This document shows positions 35,671 through 45,099 of a DNA stretch of 64,000 nt, in pieces. The translations under genes were made by a program, and so were the position numbers. Each line of letters begins with the position of its first letter. Position 1 is the stretch's first letter. The notes under the pieces were generated by a model, which saw only the letters and a program-made list of their open reading frames with translations, was not told where the DNA came from and did not search any database. The stretch comes from Paenibacillus polysaccharolyticus (GTDB lineage Bacteria; Bacillota; Bacilli; Paenibacillales; Paenibacillaceae). The DNA lies in NCBI RefSeq assembly GCF_900102085.1, contig NZ_FMVM01000001.1, positions 372,001-436,000 on the forward strand, given 5' to 3'.

Positions 35671-37251
35671 CTATCTCTTCCTGTTATAACTCCGGCTCCC
35701 CCCACCAGCCAATCCCCATTCAACCTCAAACTTCTTACTTTTGATGACCGCTCTCATACTTTTACGCGAAGCCTCTGACATGCCACTCTCCGAGATTTCC
35801 AAGTACTCCAGTTTTGGAAACTGTGTCAGCAAAAATCCCCAGTCCTCCGTAAGCACTCCCTCAATGCGCAAGTTGAGAAGCTCCGGTAAAGCTAACAAAT
35901 GAATATTCTTGATTGGATTATGACTCAATATCAGATTACGTAATTTCTTGAGCTGATTAAGTGGCGTGATATCCTCTATTTGGTTATAATCGGCTCTGAT
36001 CCAGTGTAGATGAGGAAACATCAACAATGGAGATACATCGACCAGCTTGTTATTTTCGATGTGAATACTTTCCAAATTCGAGAGATGGGTCAGCCTCGTC
36101 AATTCCGATATACTGTTTAATTTCATATTGTCGATACATAATGTTTCGATACTTTCAGGCAGATAACAGAGCTCTGCAAGATCAAAATCCGGATTTTCTT
36201 CCACGCTGTAACTTCGCAGATTTTTGGCATACTGAATGCCATCCAGATGATACACCGGTCCTTTAAAGTAATAACTGATGATATCTTTCAATTCCAGCAG
36301 ATTAATATCCGTCAAATCTTCTTTAAACACTTGAAGCTTCGACCGAATAGCTTGTTCCAGGTGTTCGTCCTTAAACAAGACCTTGTTACCTCTAGGCCCG
36401 TTAATCTTGTAAGAAACTTCTGCAAAATACTCCTGCTTCGCTCTCTCCAGCTCATGAGCCTCGTACACGTACCATTGCCACACTAAATAAATCGGCGGGA
36501 TATACTTTGGACTTATCCACTGAATCGATTCATTATCCAATATCTTACCATTCAGAAACATCCCGCTCTTTTGTATTAAAATGTGATCATCATGACGACA
36601 AATATTTCCTGATTCAACTATGCTTCTCGCCGTTTCATAAGTCACCTGCTGTCTTGCAGCAATGTCTGCATAATATGTATCATAAACCTTTAGACGTTCT
36701 TTCCGCATCTCTTCTGTGTTTTCTGTATCCCATAGCTCAATAAATTCAAAAGTCTTTAGTTTATTCTCTTCCACCACTTGTTTAAATGTATCTGTGGCAT
36801 AAAATTGAAGGTGATGATGCTGCGGTAAACAAAACAAGTGTGCATCTGTTTCAATACGCTCCGGCAGAATATGTACGTATTCTGAGAAAAAACCGTATCC
36901 CGTCTTTCGCTCAACAGGATTACTCATATCAATAAAATCTTGTATCCGGTTCACCTTAACAGCGAACATCTCTTGTTCAGAGTGGATTAATGGGAGAAAT
37001 TCGACATCCTTTCCGATTAACGGTGTGAGAACATCTTTTGCTTTTCTTGAGAAAACTAGAAAGGTAATCGAGTATTTAATGCAATCACTTTTGTTACCCT
37101 TTCGCTGCGTTACAAAGACTGGCGATTCCCAATGCTCGTTCTTTCCCTTGATATAAGCCTCCATCCTGTCACTATCCCGATCATAAGATTCAAGCCCGAT
37201 TCTCATCGCCTTATGTGAAGGCACAACCATCCAAATTTTAATGATCTTCAA
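35671..37251 (-). CDS. Imm11-like N-terminus fused to leucine-rich repeats
   Basis: A 526-residue protein. Residues 30-130 (SITFLVFSRKAKDVLTPLIGKDVEFLP, then VKVNRIQDFIDMS) resemble the Imm11 (DUF1629) immunity domain. Residues 330-500 contain about six internalin-type leucine-rich repeats (LTHLSNLESIHIENNKLVDVSPL, LHWIRADYNQIEDITPLN). There is no signal peptide or anchor. It could be an immunity protein whose partner toxin is elsewhere, or a cytoplasmic LRR scaffold. The LRR part is certain; the Imm11 part is a moderate guess. Confidence 0.7.
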   Translation of the reverse strand: MKIIKIWMVVPSHKAMRIGLESYDRDSDRMEAYIKGKNEHWESPVFVTQRKGNKSDCIKYSITFLVFSRKAKDVLTPLIGKDVEFLPLIHSEQEMFAVKVNRIQDFIDMSNPVERKTGYGFFSEYVHILPERIETDAHLFCLPQHHHLQFYATDTFKQVVEENKLKTFEFIELWDTENTEEMRKERLKVYDTYYADIAARQQVTYETARSIVESGNICRHDDHILIQKSGMFLNGKILDNESIQWISPKYIPPIYLVWQWYVYEAHELERAKQEYFAEVSYKINGPRGNKVLFKDEHLEQAIRSKLQVFKEDLTDINLLELKDIISYYFKGPVYHLDGIQYAKNLRSYSVEENPDFDLAELCYLPESIETLCIDNMKLNSISELTRLTHLSNLESIHIENNKLVDVSPLLMFPHLHWIRADYNQIEDITPLNQLKKLRNLILSHNPIKNIHLLALPELLNLRIEGVLTEDWGFLLTQFPKLEYLEISESGMSEASRKSMRAVIKSKKFEVEWGLAGGGSRSYNRKR

Positions 37252-37376
37252 CCCCCAACGGAAGTATTATGATTCTTGTTTATATATCGGTTGGTTTTAT
37301 CTACGAGCTAAGTGTTCAACAAGTATTTAGCTCAAACAAATTTTTAAATTCGAAAATGATACTGGAGGTTTGCAAA

Positions 37377-37727
37377 ATGAAGAAAAAACGCTGGATCAAG
37401 AGTGCAATTTTCATACTTTTCATCAGCATACTACTCCTGAGCGAATTCATGATGTTATCCTCCCAAAAGGTTGGCTTGATCAATACATCCTACCGATTCA
37501 TCTCAGGCGCACCTCATATTAGCACGCAGGGGCAGACTCTGTCTTATCAAGGAAAGATGCACGGGGAAGACTTTCTGGACAACCTAGAACCATATTCAAC
37601 AAGTGATGACGGAACAACTTTATACAAAGCGTTCGGCACCCCCGTCCCACCTCCATGGATTTATGTTAAATATGAGAATAATACCGTTTTTCGTTACAAG
37701 TACCCTCGTCTCCCCTGGAAAATGTAA
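37377..37727 (+). CDS. Single-pass membrane protein, 116 residues
   Basis: Starts at the ATG with GGAGG eight bases upstream. It has a basic head MKKKRWIKSA, one membrane segment (IFILFISILLLSEFMML) and a short extracytoplasmic part rich in polar residues. No family recognised. Divergent from the LRR gene and followed by the terminator at 37736. Confidence 0.55.
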   Translation: MKKKRWIKSAIFILFISILLLSEFMMLSSQKVGLINTSYRFISGAPHISTQGQTLSYQGKMHGEDFLDNLEPYSTSDDGTTLYKAFGTPVPPPWIYVKYENNTVFRYKYPRLPWKM

Positions 37728-37735
37728 ACGACAAA

Positions 37736-37766
37736 AGAGCCTTTCAGACCACATCTGAAAGGCTCT
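37736..37766. terminator. Terminator between the small membrane gene and pstB
   Basis: AGAGCCTTTCAGA/TCTGAAAGGCTCT perfect 13-bp stem with a 5-base loop. It probably serves both convergent transcripts. Confidence 0.75.
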
Positions 37767-37791
37767 CGTCTACTGCTTAAGCAGCACCATC

Positions 37792-38550
37792 TCAACCAAA
37801 TCGGCCGCTGATATAATCCTGTGTGCGCACATCGACAGGTTCGGAGAACATGCTCTTCGTAGGCGAATACTCTACAACTTCGCCGTTCAGGAAAAACACG
37901 GTCTGCTGGGAGACACGCGCGGCTTGCTGCATGTTGTGGGTGACCATCACGATGGTGTAACGTTCCTTCAGCTCATGTGTCAATTCCTCAATCTTGAAGG
38001 TGGAGACCGGATCAAGAGAGGCTGTCGCTTCATCCATGAGTAGAATATCCGGTTCCACGGCCAGAGCACGAGCGATGCACAGACGTTGCTGTTGTCCACC
38101 TGACAAACTAAGCGCTGAGCGCTTCAGGTTGTCTTTGACTTCGTCCCAGAGAGCGGCGGAACGCAGACTGCGTTCGACGATCTCATCGAGCTTTTTTTTG
38201 CCATGAATCCCGTGCTGTCTTGGTCCGAATGCAATGTTGTCATAGATGGATTTCGGAAAAGGATTCGGTGACTGGAAGACCATACCGATCTTCTTGCGCA
38301 GTGTCTCCACATGCACGTCACCACTGTAAATATCCGTTCCACCAACAGCCACCGTTCCCTCAATTCGTGTGCCAGGTATCCGGTCATTCATACGATTCAG
38401 GGTGCGTAGCAAGGTAGATTTGCCACAGCCGGATGGACCGATAAATGCCGTAATGGCGCGCTCTGGAATTTCAATGGATACTTCTTTCAGCGCCTGAAAG
38501 GTACCGTAAAATAAGTTCAGCTTATTCGTTTCAATAATCGATTGCACCAT
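37792..38550 (-). CDS. pstB: Phosphate ABC transporter ATP-binding protein
   Basis: A 252-residue ATPase with [17 protein letters not shown] and [12 protein letters not shown], the PstB form. Start chosen at the ATG after AGGAGG. It powers phosphate uptake through PstA and PstC. Last gene of the pst operon and followed by a terminator. There is no phoU in the window. Confidence 0.95.
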   Translation of the reverse strand: MVQSIIETNKLNLFYGTFQALKEVSIEIPERAITAFIGPSGCGKSTLLRTLNRMNDRIPGTRIEGTVAVGGTDIYSGDVHVETLRKKIGMVFQSPNPFPKSIYDNIAFGPRQHGIHGKKKLDEIVERSLRSAALWDEVKDNLKRSALSLSGGQQQRLCIARALAVEPDILLMDEATASLDPVSTFKIEELTHELKERYTIVMVTHNMQQAARVSQQTVFFLNGEVVEYSPTKSMFSEPVDVRTQDYISGRFG

Positions 38551-38631
38551 GTGCCCTCCTGGCGATGAATTGGAATATACTATTTTTATAACAGACATAA
38601 CAGGTTTGCCCGCATAGACTTTGGCTCTACG

Positions 38632-39540
38632 TTACATTTGATTTTTACGAGAATTAAACCACAGCGGCACACGGAATAAAATATTGATAAGCAGCACGAC
38701 AAAAATCAGTACGGCTGTGGATTTCTGGGCAATCTGCTCCGCATCCGGCACAATGGCTTCGGACTGGATATACCACAGATGCACCGCCAGCGTACCGCCT
38801 GGCGACAACAGATTGAAATCCCACATCTCGCCGGACGTGGATACACCCGCGGTCAGAATAATAACGGCACTTTCGCCAAAAGCACGGCCTGCGGTCAGAC
38901 AGATACCTGTCATGATTCCGTTCAGCGCAACAGGAAGAACCACTTGCCGAATCGTCTGCAGATGCGTTGCACCCAGTGCAAACGAACCGTTACGAAGTTC
39001 GGTCGGGACAGCACGAACCGCTTCCTCTGTCACCCGGGTCAACACAGGCAAGTTCAGGAAGGCAAGGCTGACCGCAGCTCCAAGAATTGTCAGACCGATC
39101 TCGAAATACTCGACAAATAGTGCAATCCCAAACAAACCAAATATAATCGATGGCACGGACGACAGCCCTTCCACGCATATACGCACAACCTCGATCAGCT
39201 TGTTGTTTGGTGCAAATTCAGCAAGATAAATACCTGCTGCAAGCCCGATCGGAATCGAGATGAGAAGAGACAGAATCAGCACATAGAAAGAGTTGAACAG
39301 CGCAGGGCCAATGCCTCCGCCTTCTTCAATCTCACTCGGTACACCGTACAGGAAATCCCAGCTGAGCATCGGCAACCCTTTTTGCAACAACAGAAACAAC
39401 AATCCCACAATAAATAAAATAACGATGATACCTACGCCCCACACTGTCCCCGTAAACAGCCGATCCATCCATGCCGAGGACGATCGCCGTTTGCCGAAGG
39501 AATACGCAGTAGCCGGATTAACCTCTCTTTTCACACTCAC
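38632..39540 (-). CDS. pstA: Phosphate ABC transporter permease PstA
   Basis: A 302-residue permease with about six helices and the cytoplasmic EAA-like loop (RNGSFALGATHLQTIRQVVLP). It starts at GTG and overlaps pstC by 4 bases (GTGA), so the two are coupled. It forms the phosphate channel with PstC. Confidence 0.93.
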   Translation of the reverse strand: MSVKREVNPATAYSFGKRRSSSAWMDRLFTGTVWGVGIIVILFIVGLLFLLLQKGLPMLSWDFLYGVPSEIEEGGGIGPALFNSFYVLILSLLISIPIGLAAGIYLAEFAPNNKLIEVVRICVEGLSSVPSIIFGLFGIALFVEYFEIGLTILGAAVSLAFLNLPVLTRVTEEAVRAVPTELRNGSFALGATHLQTIRQVVLPVALNGIMTGICLTAGRAFGESAVIILTAGVSTSGEMWDFNLLSPGGTLAVHLWYIQSEAIVPDAEQIAQKSTAVLIFVVLLINILFRVPLWFNSRKNQM

Positions 39541-40505
39541 AGGTGGCGTCCCCCTCTCTTCTGCAGCATTCTCACGGCAACGATCATCAGGATGGAAATC
39601 GCCAGCAAAATAAAGCCCATCATATACAAGCCATGATTCCAGATCGAATCGAATTCTACACTGGAGATTTGCATCACAATGTTACTGGTCAGCACGGCAG
39701 TTGGCGTAAACAGACTGGTCGGCAGCTGCGCCGTGTTACCAATAACCATAACCACTGCCATCGTCTCACCAATGGCACGTGTCATACCCAGAATGACCGC
39801 ATACATAATACCGCCTCTTGCCGCCGGAAGCACGACCCGGGTAATCGTTTGAAACCGATTCGTACCGAGTGCATACGCCGCATCCCGGTATTTGTTCGGC
39901 ACGGCGGAGATCGCATCATCACTAATCCGGCTAATCGTCGGCAGTACCATGATGGTCAGTACAATAGATGCTGCTAGCAGACCATCTGCCAGATCACGTC
40001 CGCTCAAGTCCCGAAGCCATGGAATTAGAACCGTCAAACCAAGATAACCGTACACGACGGACGGGATACCCACCAGCAGATCCAGCACCGGACGCAGCAG
40101 GCGACGAAGCCATTTTGGTGTCATTTCCGCCAGAAATACAGCAATGATTACGGATAGAGGAATCGCCATCAGCATCGTAAGTCCAGTGAGAGCAAACGTA
40201 CCCAGAATAAAGGTCAACGCACCATAGTGCTCATTTTCCGGGTCCCAGTTCGTGGAGAAAAAGAACTCCTTCAGCGAGACGTCTGCAAAAGTGAGGACAC
40301 CTGTACGAAGCATAAGCACCAGAATACAGAACAGAACGAGGCAGACAAAGGCCGCACTGCTAATGCAGAGGATGCGAAACATGCGGTTAGACCACCGGAG
40401 CCGGGCTTTACGGTCAAAACGTCGTCTCTTCTCGGGCGCTTTGCCAAGGCTTGAACCCAGCTCATTCGGAGCCGGGGTGTTCGCCGGTGGATTCATTTCC
40501 ATCAT
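39537..40505 (-). CDS. pstC: Phosphate ABC transporter permease PstC
   Basis: A 322-residue permease with about six helices and the EAA loop (YRDAAYALGTNRFQTITRVVLPAARGG). Its long cytoplasmic N-terminus precedes the first helix. It pairs with PstA. It follows pstS after 122 bases. Confidence 0.93.
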   Translation of the reverse strand: MMEMNPPANTPAPNELGSSLGKAPEKRRRFDRKARLRWSNRMFRILCISSAAFVCLVLFCILVLMLRTGVLTFADVSLKEFFFSTNWDPENEHYGALTFILGTFALTGLTMLMAIPLSVIIAVFLAEMTPKWLRRLLRPVLDLLVGIPSVVYGYLGLTVLIPWLRDLSGRDLADGLLAASIVLTIMVLPTISRISDDAISAVPNKYRDAAYALGTNRFQTITRVVLPAARGGIMYAVILGMTRAIGETMAVVMVIGNTAQLPTSLFTPTAVLTSNIVMQISSVEFDSIWNHGLYMMGFILLAISILMIVAVRMLQKRGGRHL

Positions 40506-40627
40506 AGAGGACTCTTCCTTTCACATAGAGAAGCCAGCTTGGCGACCACGCGCGGAAGCTGGCTATCCCTTTCTTATGAAATGCAGGTGCAGGATGTTGA
40601 AGTCTGATTCAGATCAGACTGAACGTT

Positions 40628-41491
40628 TTACTTAACGGCTGCGAGCGGAATGAATTTCAGCTTTTTCAGGGAACCGTTCTGGAATTTGTTGCTTTGGATG
40701 TATTCGATGAATGCCTTCGTTGCACCCGTTGGTTGACCTTTCGTCATGTAGTATCCAATACCCCATACTTTGTATGTTTTGTTCAGCACGTTTTTCTCTG
40801 TTGGAGCTACGCCATTGATGGATACAGCTTTCATTTTGCTTGTTACGTACGGCAGATCGATATAACCAATCGCGTTAGGTGTCGTTTCGATCGTCGTTTT
40901 CATGTCACCGCTTGAACCTACTTCTTTGTAGTTGTCACCTTTGCTCATGAAGTCTTTACCATCGAGTGCTTTTTGTTGGAAGTTAACACGTGTACCTGAT
41001 CCGAACTTACGGTTAACCACAACGATTTTACCGTCGGAACCGCCAACTTCTTTCCAGTTGGTTACTTTACCGGAGAAGATGTCTTGCAATTGTTTTGTAG
41101 TCAGACTCGTTACACCTACGTTTGTATTTACTACCGCAGTAAACACAGTTACAGCTACCGGATGAGCAACCTGTCCGTCGAATTTTTTGAAGCCAGGAAC
41201 ATCTTTGGATGCATCCCAGTCTACCGCGCCGATATCTGCAATGCCTTTACGAACGGATTGTGGCCCTGTCACGGAACCCGCAGCAGATGCCGAGATTTTA
41301 ACTTTTGGATTGTCTTTCTTGAATTCACTTGCAGCTTGAAGCGTCAATGGAAGGAGTGCAGAAGATCCATTGATAACAATTTTGCCTTTCTCCGTGCTTT
41401 TGGCAGCCGATGCTGTCATTGCACCACCAAGTCCACCAACCAGGGATACAGCCATCAGCATGGCTGTGAAAGGTTTAATCCATTTTTTCAT
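40628..41491 (-). CDS. pstS: Phosphate-binding protein PstS
   Basis: A 287-residue binding protein. Residues 30-60 read NGSSALLPLTLQAASEF and the anion loop is KFGSGTRV, as in PstS. The signal peptide ends TASAA and cleavage is signal-peptidase-I-like; there is no lipobox cysteine. Most Gram-positive PstS proteins are lipoproteins, so this one may be released or held by other means. First transport gene after the stalk-domain gene. Confidence 0.92.
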   Translation of the reverse strand: MKKWIKPFTAMLMAVSLVGGLGGAMTASAAKSTEKGKIVINGSSALLPLTLQAASEFKKDNPKVKISASAAGSVTGPQSVRKGIADIGAVDWDASKDVPGFKKFDGQVAHPVAVTVFTAVVNTNVGVTSLTTKQLQDIFSGKVTNWKEVGGSDGKIVVVNRKFGSGTRVNFQQKALDGKDFMSKGDNYKEVGSSGDMKTTIETTPNAIGYIDLPYVTSKMKAVSINGVAPTEKNVLNKTYKVWGIGYYMTKGQPTGATKAFIEYIQSNKFQNGSLKKLKFIPLAAVK

Positions 41492-41548
41492 TGTAAAAAG
41501 CTCCTCTCGAATTTTGCGTTAAATTTTAATTTTCAGTACATTTTAGTT

Positions 41549-42955
41549 TTACTTCGTTACAGCTTTCCAGCTGCCATCTGCTTGCACCAGCACTCGTCCC
41601 TTCTCAACGACAGCAATCTGTGAACCCTTCACAACGATAGAAGATACATCAGAGGACACGGTGTACAACTTGGATTGTTGTCCGGTTACCGTATCGATGG
41701 AAAGAATCACGCTGTTCTTGTCATCCTGCGCAGCAAGTACGTATAAGGTACCGCCTGACAAAACTGCTTGTTCTACATCATGCTCGTTGTACACGGTGAC
41801 TGGTTTCTGGGATGCATCTACAGACATCAGTGAAGCATTACCATCCTCAGAAGGTACACTTACGTAGTAAGCTTTCTGACCATCTACAGAATAAATAAAT
41901 ACTTTATCATCCGTTGAAGTGGTTAACTTCACTGCCGATGGTTTGTCAGCACCGTTGTTATACGAAAATAATTGCTGTTGATTCGCCGAGAAATCAATGT
42001 CCACATTGTCTGCATCTACATTCGTCGAATCTGCGGTTACTTTACCCAGAGTAGTTACCGTATAGACGAATCGTTTGCCGCTCAGTGACACATTCAAGTT
42101 TTCTTTGTAATCGACTTTATCTTCCACCAGTTTCTTGATGGTACCGTCCGCCAGATTCAAGTTCGCGATCACCGATCCTTTATCTCCTTGCAGGAAATAG
42201 ATCGAACTCTCGTCCGCAGACCAGACCAGTTCCGGCTTGATGCTTGTATCATTCGTAATGAGCTTGGAAGCCTTCGTTTTCAAGTCAATAACGTATACGG
42301 CTCCTTCTGCATTCGTATAGGCTGCTTGATTACCGCTTGGGGATACAACGAGATCTGAACCACCTTCAGTCGTTAACAACAGTTCATATTTTCCAGTAGC
42401 CGTATTGATGAGATAATCACTTCTGCCCTCATCGTCATTTTTGGAGACAATTAGCTCATTTGCTCCGGCAAAACGCGGGTTCTCTGTACCTTCAATCAGA
42501 GCAATCGTGCTGACTTCAAGCTGACCATTCTTCAATCCAACGGTACCGCCTACGCCTGCCACGAGCGGACGAAGTGCAACGTAGCTTACTCCTCCAATGA
42601 TCGTAACCGGCTGATTCAGATTCACCTTAGCCCCGTCCACGACAAGCTGCTTGGACTTGTTCTGCAAGCTAACCGTGTGACCATTCAAATGAATCACCGT
42701 CGCTCCGTTTGCAATTTCAGCTTGTGCACCGATCGCTTGGATTACATCACGAACGGCGACCAACGTTTCTCCATTTTTCACAATGGAACGTACAATGACA
42801 CTGTTACCGTTTATGGTAAACGTGGAGTTTTTCACCTGAGCTGCACTCGCACTAGCTACAGGTTTTGTTGCAGGAGCAGCCGATACTGCGTGAGCCACAG
42901 AGGTTGTTAATACTGTGGCTACCATGGACACTACTAACGTCTTCTTCATTGACAT
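41549..42955 (-). CDS. Secreted stalk-domain protein (copper amine oxidase N-like) in the pst operon
   Basis: A 468-residue secreted protein. A signal peptide (MKKTLVVSMVATVLTTSVAHA) is followed by a copper-amine-oxidase-N-like stalk domain (about 45-150: VAVRDVIQAIGAQAE, SYVALRPLVAGVGG). Then a propeller-like region of repeated YVIDLKTKASKL, YFLQGDKGS and similar strands runs to the end. It sits just upstream of pstS and behind the Pho box. Role unknown; perhaps cell-wall placement of the transporter or phosphate scavenging. The partnership is inferred from operon position. Confidence 0.75.
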   Translation of the reverse strand: MSMKKTLVVSMVATVLTTSVAHAVSAAPATKPVASASAAQVKNSTFTINGNSVIVRSIVKNGETLVAVRDVIQAIGAQAEIANGATVIHLNGHTVSLQNKSKQLVVDGAKVNLNQPVTIIGGVSYVALRPLVAGVGGTVGLKNGQLEVSTIALIEGTENPRFAGANELIVSKNDDEGRSDYLINTATGKYELLLTTEGGSDLVVSPSGNQAAYTNAEGAVYVIDLKTKASKLITNDTSIKPELVWSADESSIYFLQGDKGSVIANLNLADGTIKKLVEDKVDYKENLNVSLSGKRFVYTVTTLGKVTADSTNVDADNVDIDFSANQQQLFSYNNGADKPSAVKLTTSTDDKVFIYSVDGQKAYYVSVPSEDGNASLMSVDASQKPVTVYNEHDVEQAVLSGGTLYVLAAQDDKNSVILSIDTVTGQQSKLYTVSSDVSSIVVKGSQIAVVEKGRVLVQADGSWKAVTK

Positions 42956-43109
42956 TGGCTTTTGTCACCCTTCTTTTCTCCATATAATCTTGCCTGATAT
43001 TGCTGTGCCCTGCTTGGTATGTTTGCATGTATCGTCTATATGAGAGCTAGTTCGCCTCATCCCCCCAAACTATCCACGTTCATAGTAAAAATGACCTATC
43101 ACGTTTGTA

Positions 43110-43163
43110 ATTATAGGAGGGATTTGTAAACGGGAAATCTTGGAATTGTTAACGTATTGTCAA
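43110..43163 (-). promoter_or_regulatory. Pho box and promoter of the pst operon
   Basis: On the minus strand TTGACA, TTAACA, AAGATT and TTTACA are spaced every 11 bases (hexamer plus five), then TATAAT follows nine bases later (43115-43110). This is the Bacillus PhoP tandem-repeat arrangement, three of the four repeats matching TT(A/C/T)ACA or close to it. Expression should rise on phosphate starvation through PhoP. Confidence 0.75.
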
Positions 43164-43239
43164 TGTTTTCATATAAACACATTCATATTGTAAAATTTTC
43201 ATTACAATTCGGCTCGCCCCGTGATTGCAACAACAAATA

Positions 43240-43260
43240 ACCCATACGAATTGCATGGGT
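43240..43260 (-). terminator. Probable terminator of the epimerase gene
   Basis: On the minus strand ACCCATGCAATTCGTATGGGT forms a 6-bp stem with a 9-base loop, followed by TATTTGTTGTTG. Moderate strength. Confidence 0.45.
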
Positions 43261-43279
43261 CAAAGGTTATCGTATTTTT

Positions 43280-44107
43280 TTAAAGGGAAGCAAACACCCG
43301 ATCAAAGCCTGCCTTTGACTTGGCAAACCGTGTCTCCACACCCAGTTCGGATGCAGGTGCCAGCACTTCCTGAGCCACAACATCGGTATAACCGATGGCC
43401 TGCAGATTTTTCAGAAAACCTGTTAGATTAATGATACCTTCTCCCGGATAAAGCCGTTCTCCGTCCTTCAATTCCTCAATAGGCAGGTCATAAGCATCAT
43501 TGATGTGCACATGAACCACCTGCTCCTGCTTTAGCTTCAGTAGCTCATTCATCTCCATCCCATCCGTGTGCCAGTGATACGAATCGACGAGCAGACCCAC
43601 ATTGGGTGCATGTATCGTATCGATCCAGTCCAATGTATCCTCTACACGCCAAAGAAACGGATTCTTCCATTGTGTGCGCAGGTGATGACACCCCACAAAC
43701 TCTAGTCCGAGCCGGATTCCATAAGCATCCAGAATATCAGCACAAAGTCTTAGTCGTTTGGTCGCTGCAGCCATAAATGTCGCTGCAGGCTGATCGGTAG
43801 AGGGGAGAATGTAGGTACAGCATTTGTCTACGTTCAGTGTGGCAGATGCTTCGGCCATCGCGACGAGATTCGGCAGCCCCTCTCGGAATTGTTCATCGTC
43901 TGAGCGCCATTCTACTGGAAAATCCGCTGAGCCAATGATAACCTGATTGCTTTCCAGCAGATGCTGGGCTTGTCCTATGCCATACGTCTGTAAGAATGAG
44001 AGCGGATTCAAATCAACTGCCCCAAAACCATACCTGGCAGCATACGTGATATATTGTTCATCGGATTCCAGCTTGCCAAGTCCTGCCTTGGTCAATCCCT
44101 TAATCAT
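43280..44107 (-). CDS. Sugar phosphate isomerase/epimerase, xylose-isomerase-like TIM barrel
   Basis: A 275-residue AP-endonuclease-2/xylose-isomerase-like barrel. Probable metal ligands are Glu in LGLEFVG, Asp and His in LLVDSYHWH, His in VHVHINDAY and the final Glu in VAQEVL. Substrate unknown, likely a sugar or inositol intermediate. Stand-alone gene. Confidence 0.82.
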   Translation of the reverse strand: MIKGLTKAGLGKLESDEQYITYAARYGFGAVDLNPLSFLQTYGIGQAQHLLESNQVIIGSADFPVEWRSDDEQFREGLPNLVAMAEASATLNVDKCCTYILPSTDQPAATFMAAATKRLRLCADILDAYGIRLGLEFVGCHHLRTQWKNPFLWRVEDTLDWIDTIHAPNVGLLVDSYHWHTDGMEMNELLKLKQEQVVHVHINDAYDLPIEELKDGERLYPGEGIINLTGFLKNLQAIGYTDVVAQEVLAPASELGVETRFAKSKAGFDRVFASL

Positions 44108-44251
44108 CCCTTCGCCTCCTGTCAGTCCTTTTAGATACTTATTCCATTGTATACGAAATGCCTACTCCCCAACAGAACAAACGCAACCCTTCACCAAACA
44201 TTGCGTATTAAAAAGAACATTCGTTTACAGGAAAGGATTGGATATTCATCT

Positions 44252-44953
44252 GTGAATTCTCTATTTAAAAAACATGGGCCTACCCTCATTATGCTAGCTT
44301 GTCTTGCTGTTTTATCCATCATTGTCGGGATCAGTTCGAAATCTTATTTTACACAACCTGTATTCTATATCGATCAACATAAATATGGTTCAGACCATGA
44401 GGACGGCACAACAATCACCTATCGAAGCCAAGATGCAGTCCCCATTCAGGTACAAGTCGAACAGCACAAACGTATCGTTACGATTGACGAGCAGAAGTAT
44501 ACGGTTACCCAAACCGCTTCCAAGCCTATTGCAACGTATAATGTATTTTATCCTCAAGGAAACAAATATGAAGTCGAGCAACAACACGGCACTTTATTGA
44601 GTTATGATGAAAAAGGTCATATGGCTCCCCCGCAAAGTGACGTTCTAAACGGGGAACGCATCATTGCAGAGGGCGAGGAACAATATACACCGGTTATGCT
44701 CGTAACGGCCGCCTTCCCAGAGTACCACGAGAAACCAGGTATGCCTGCTTTTCTATTCCTCGCCATTGCGGTATTCATCTACGGATGGTGCACGTTTTAT
44801 TACGAATCATTTCAGCGGGCTCTCTTCTGGATTTCTTTCCAATGGGTATGGGTGAATAATCCGGAGCCTAGTGATTTTTATTATGTTATGTGCAAAATAG
44901 GAGGCATCCTGTGCATGCTCCTTGCCATCTGGACCGCATTTCAGGCATTTTAA
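44252..44953 (+). CDS. Membrane protein of unknown function
   Basis: About 233 residues with a membrane helix near the start (TLIMLACLAVLSIIVGI), a polar extracytoplasmic domain, and two helices at the end (PAFLFLAIAVFIYGW and IGGILCMLLAIWTAF). The C-terminus (PEPSDFYYVMCKIGGI) resembles DUF6199. I placed the start at a GTG because earlier in-frame starts give a non-protein-like head, but no clear ribosome site exists, so the start is unsure. Confidence 0.55.
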   Translation: MNSLFKKHGPTLIMLACLAVLSIIVGISSKSYFTQPVFYIDQHKYGSDHEDGTTITYRSQDAVPIQVQVEQHKRIVTIDEQKYTVTQTASKPIATYNVFYPQGNKYEVEQQHGTLLSYDEKGHMAPPQSDVLNGERIIAEGEEQYTPVMLVTAAFPEYHEKPGMPAFLFLAIAVFIYGWCTFYYESFQRALFWISFQWVWVNNPEPSDFYYVMCKIGGILCMLLAIWTAFQAF

Positions 44954-44979
44954 AAACTTATAAGTTATAAGTCACACAA

Positions 44980-45009
44980 GCTGATGCAGGAATATATTCT
45001 TGCATCAGC
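44980..45009. terminator. Terminator hairpin
   Basis: GCTGATGCA/TGCATCAGC stem with a further pairing inside (GGAATATATTCT). It lies between convergent genes. Confidence 0.7.
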
Positions 45010-45099
45010 CTCTTCTCTGCAAAAAAACATTGCCCCACCAGAAGTTTCTGATGAGACAATGCCTGCGAATGGATTCTACTAGTATAGCGCGATGCTGTA

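Noticed and set aside
38684..39229. Long plus-strand open frame opposite pstA
   Set aside because: Shadow of a high-confidence permease gene; lacks start signals and motifs.
43947..44255. Plus-strand open frame opposite the epimerase start
   Set aside because: Antisense to a conserved gene with no ribosome site or motif.
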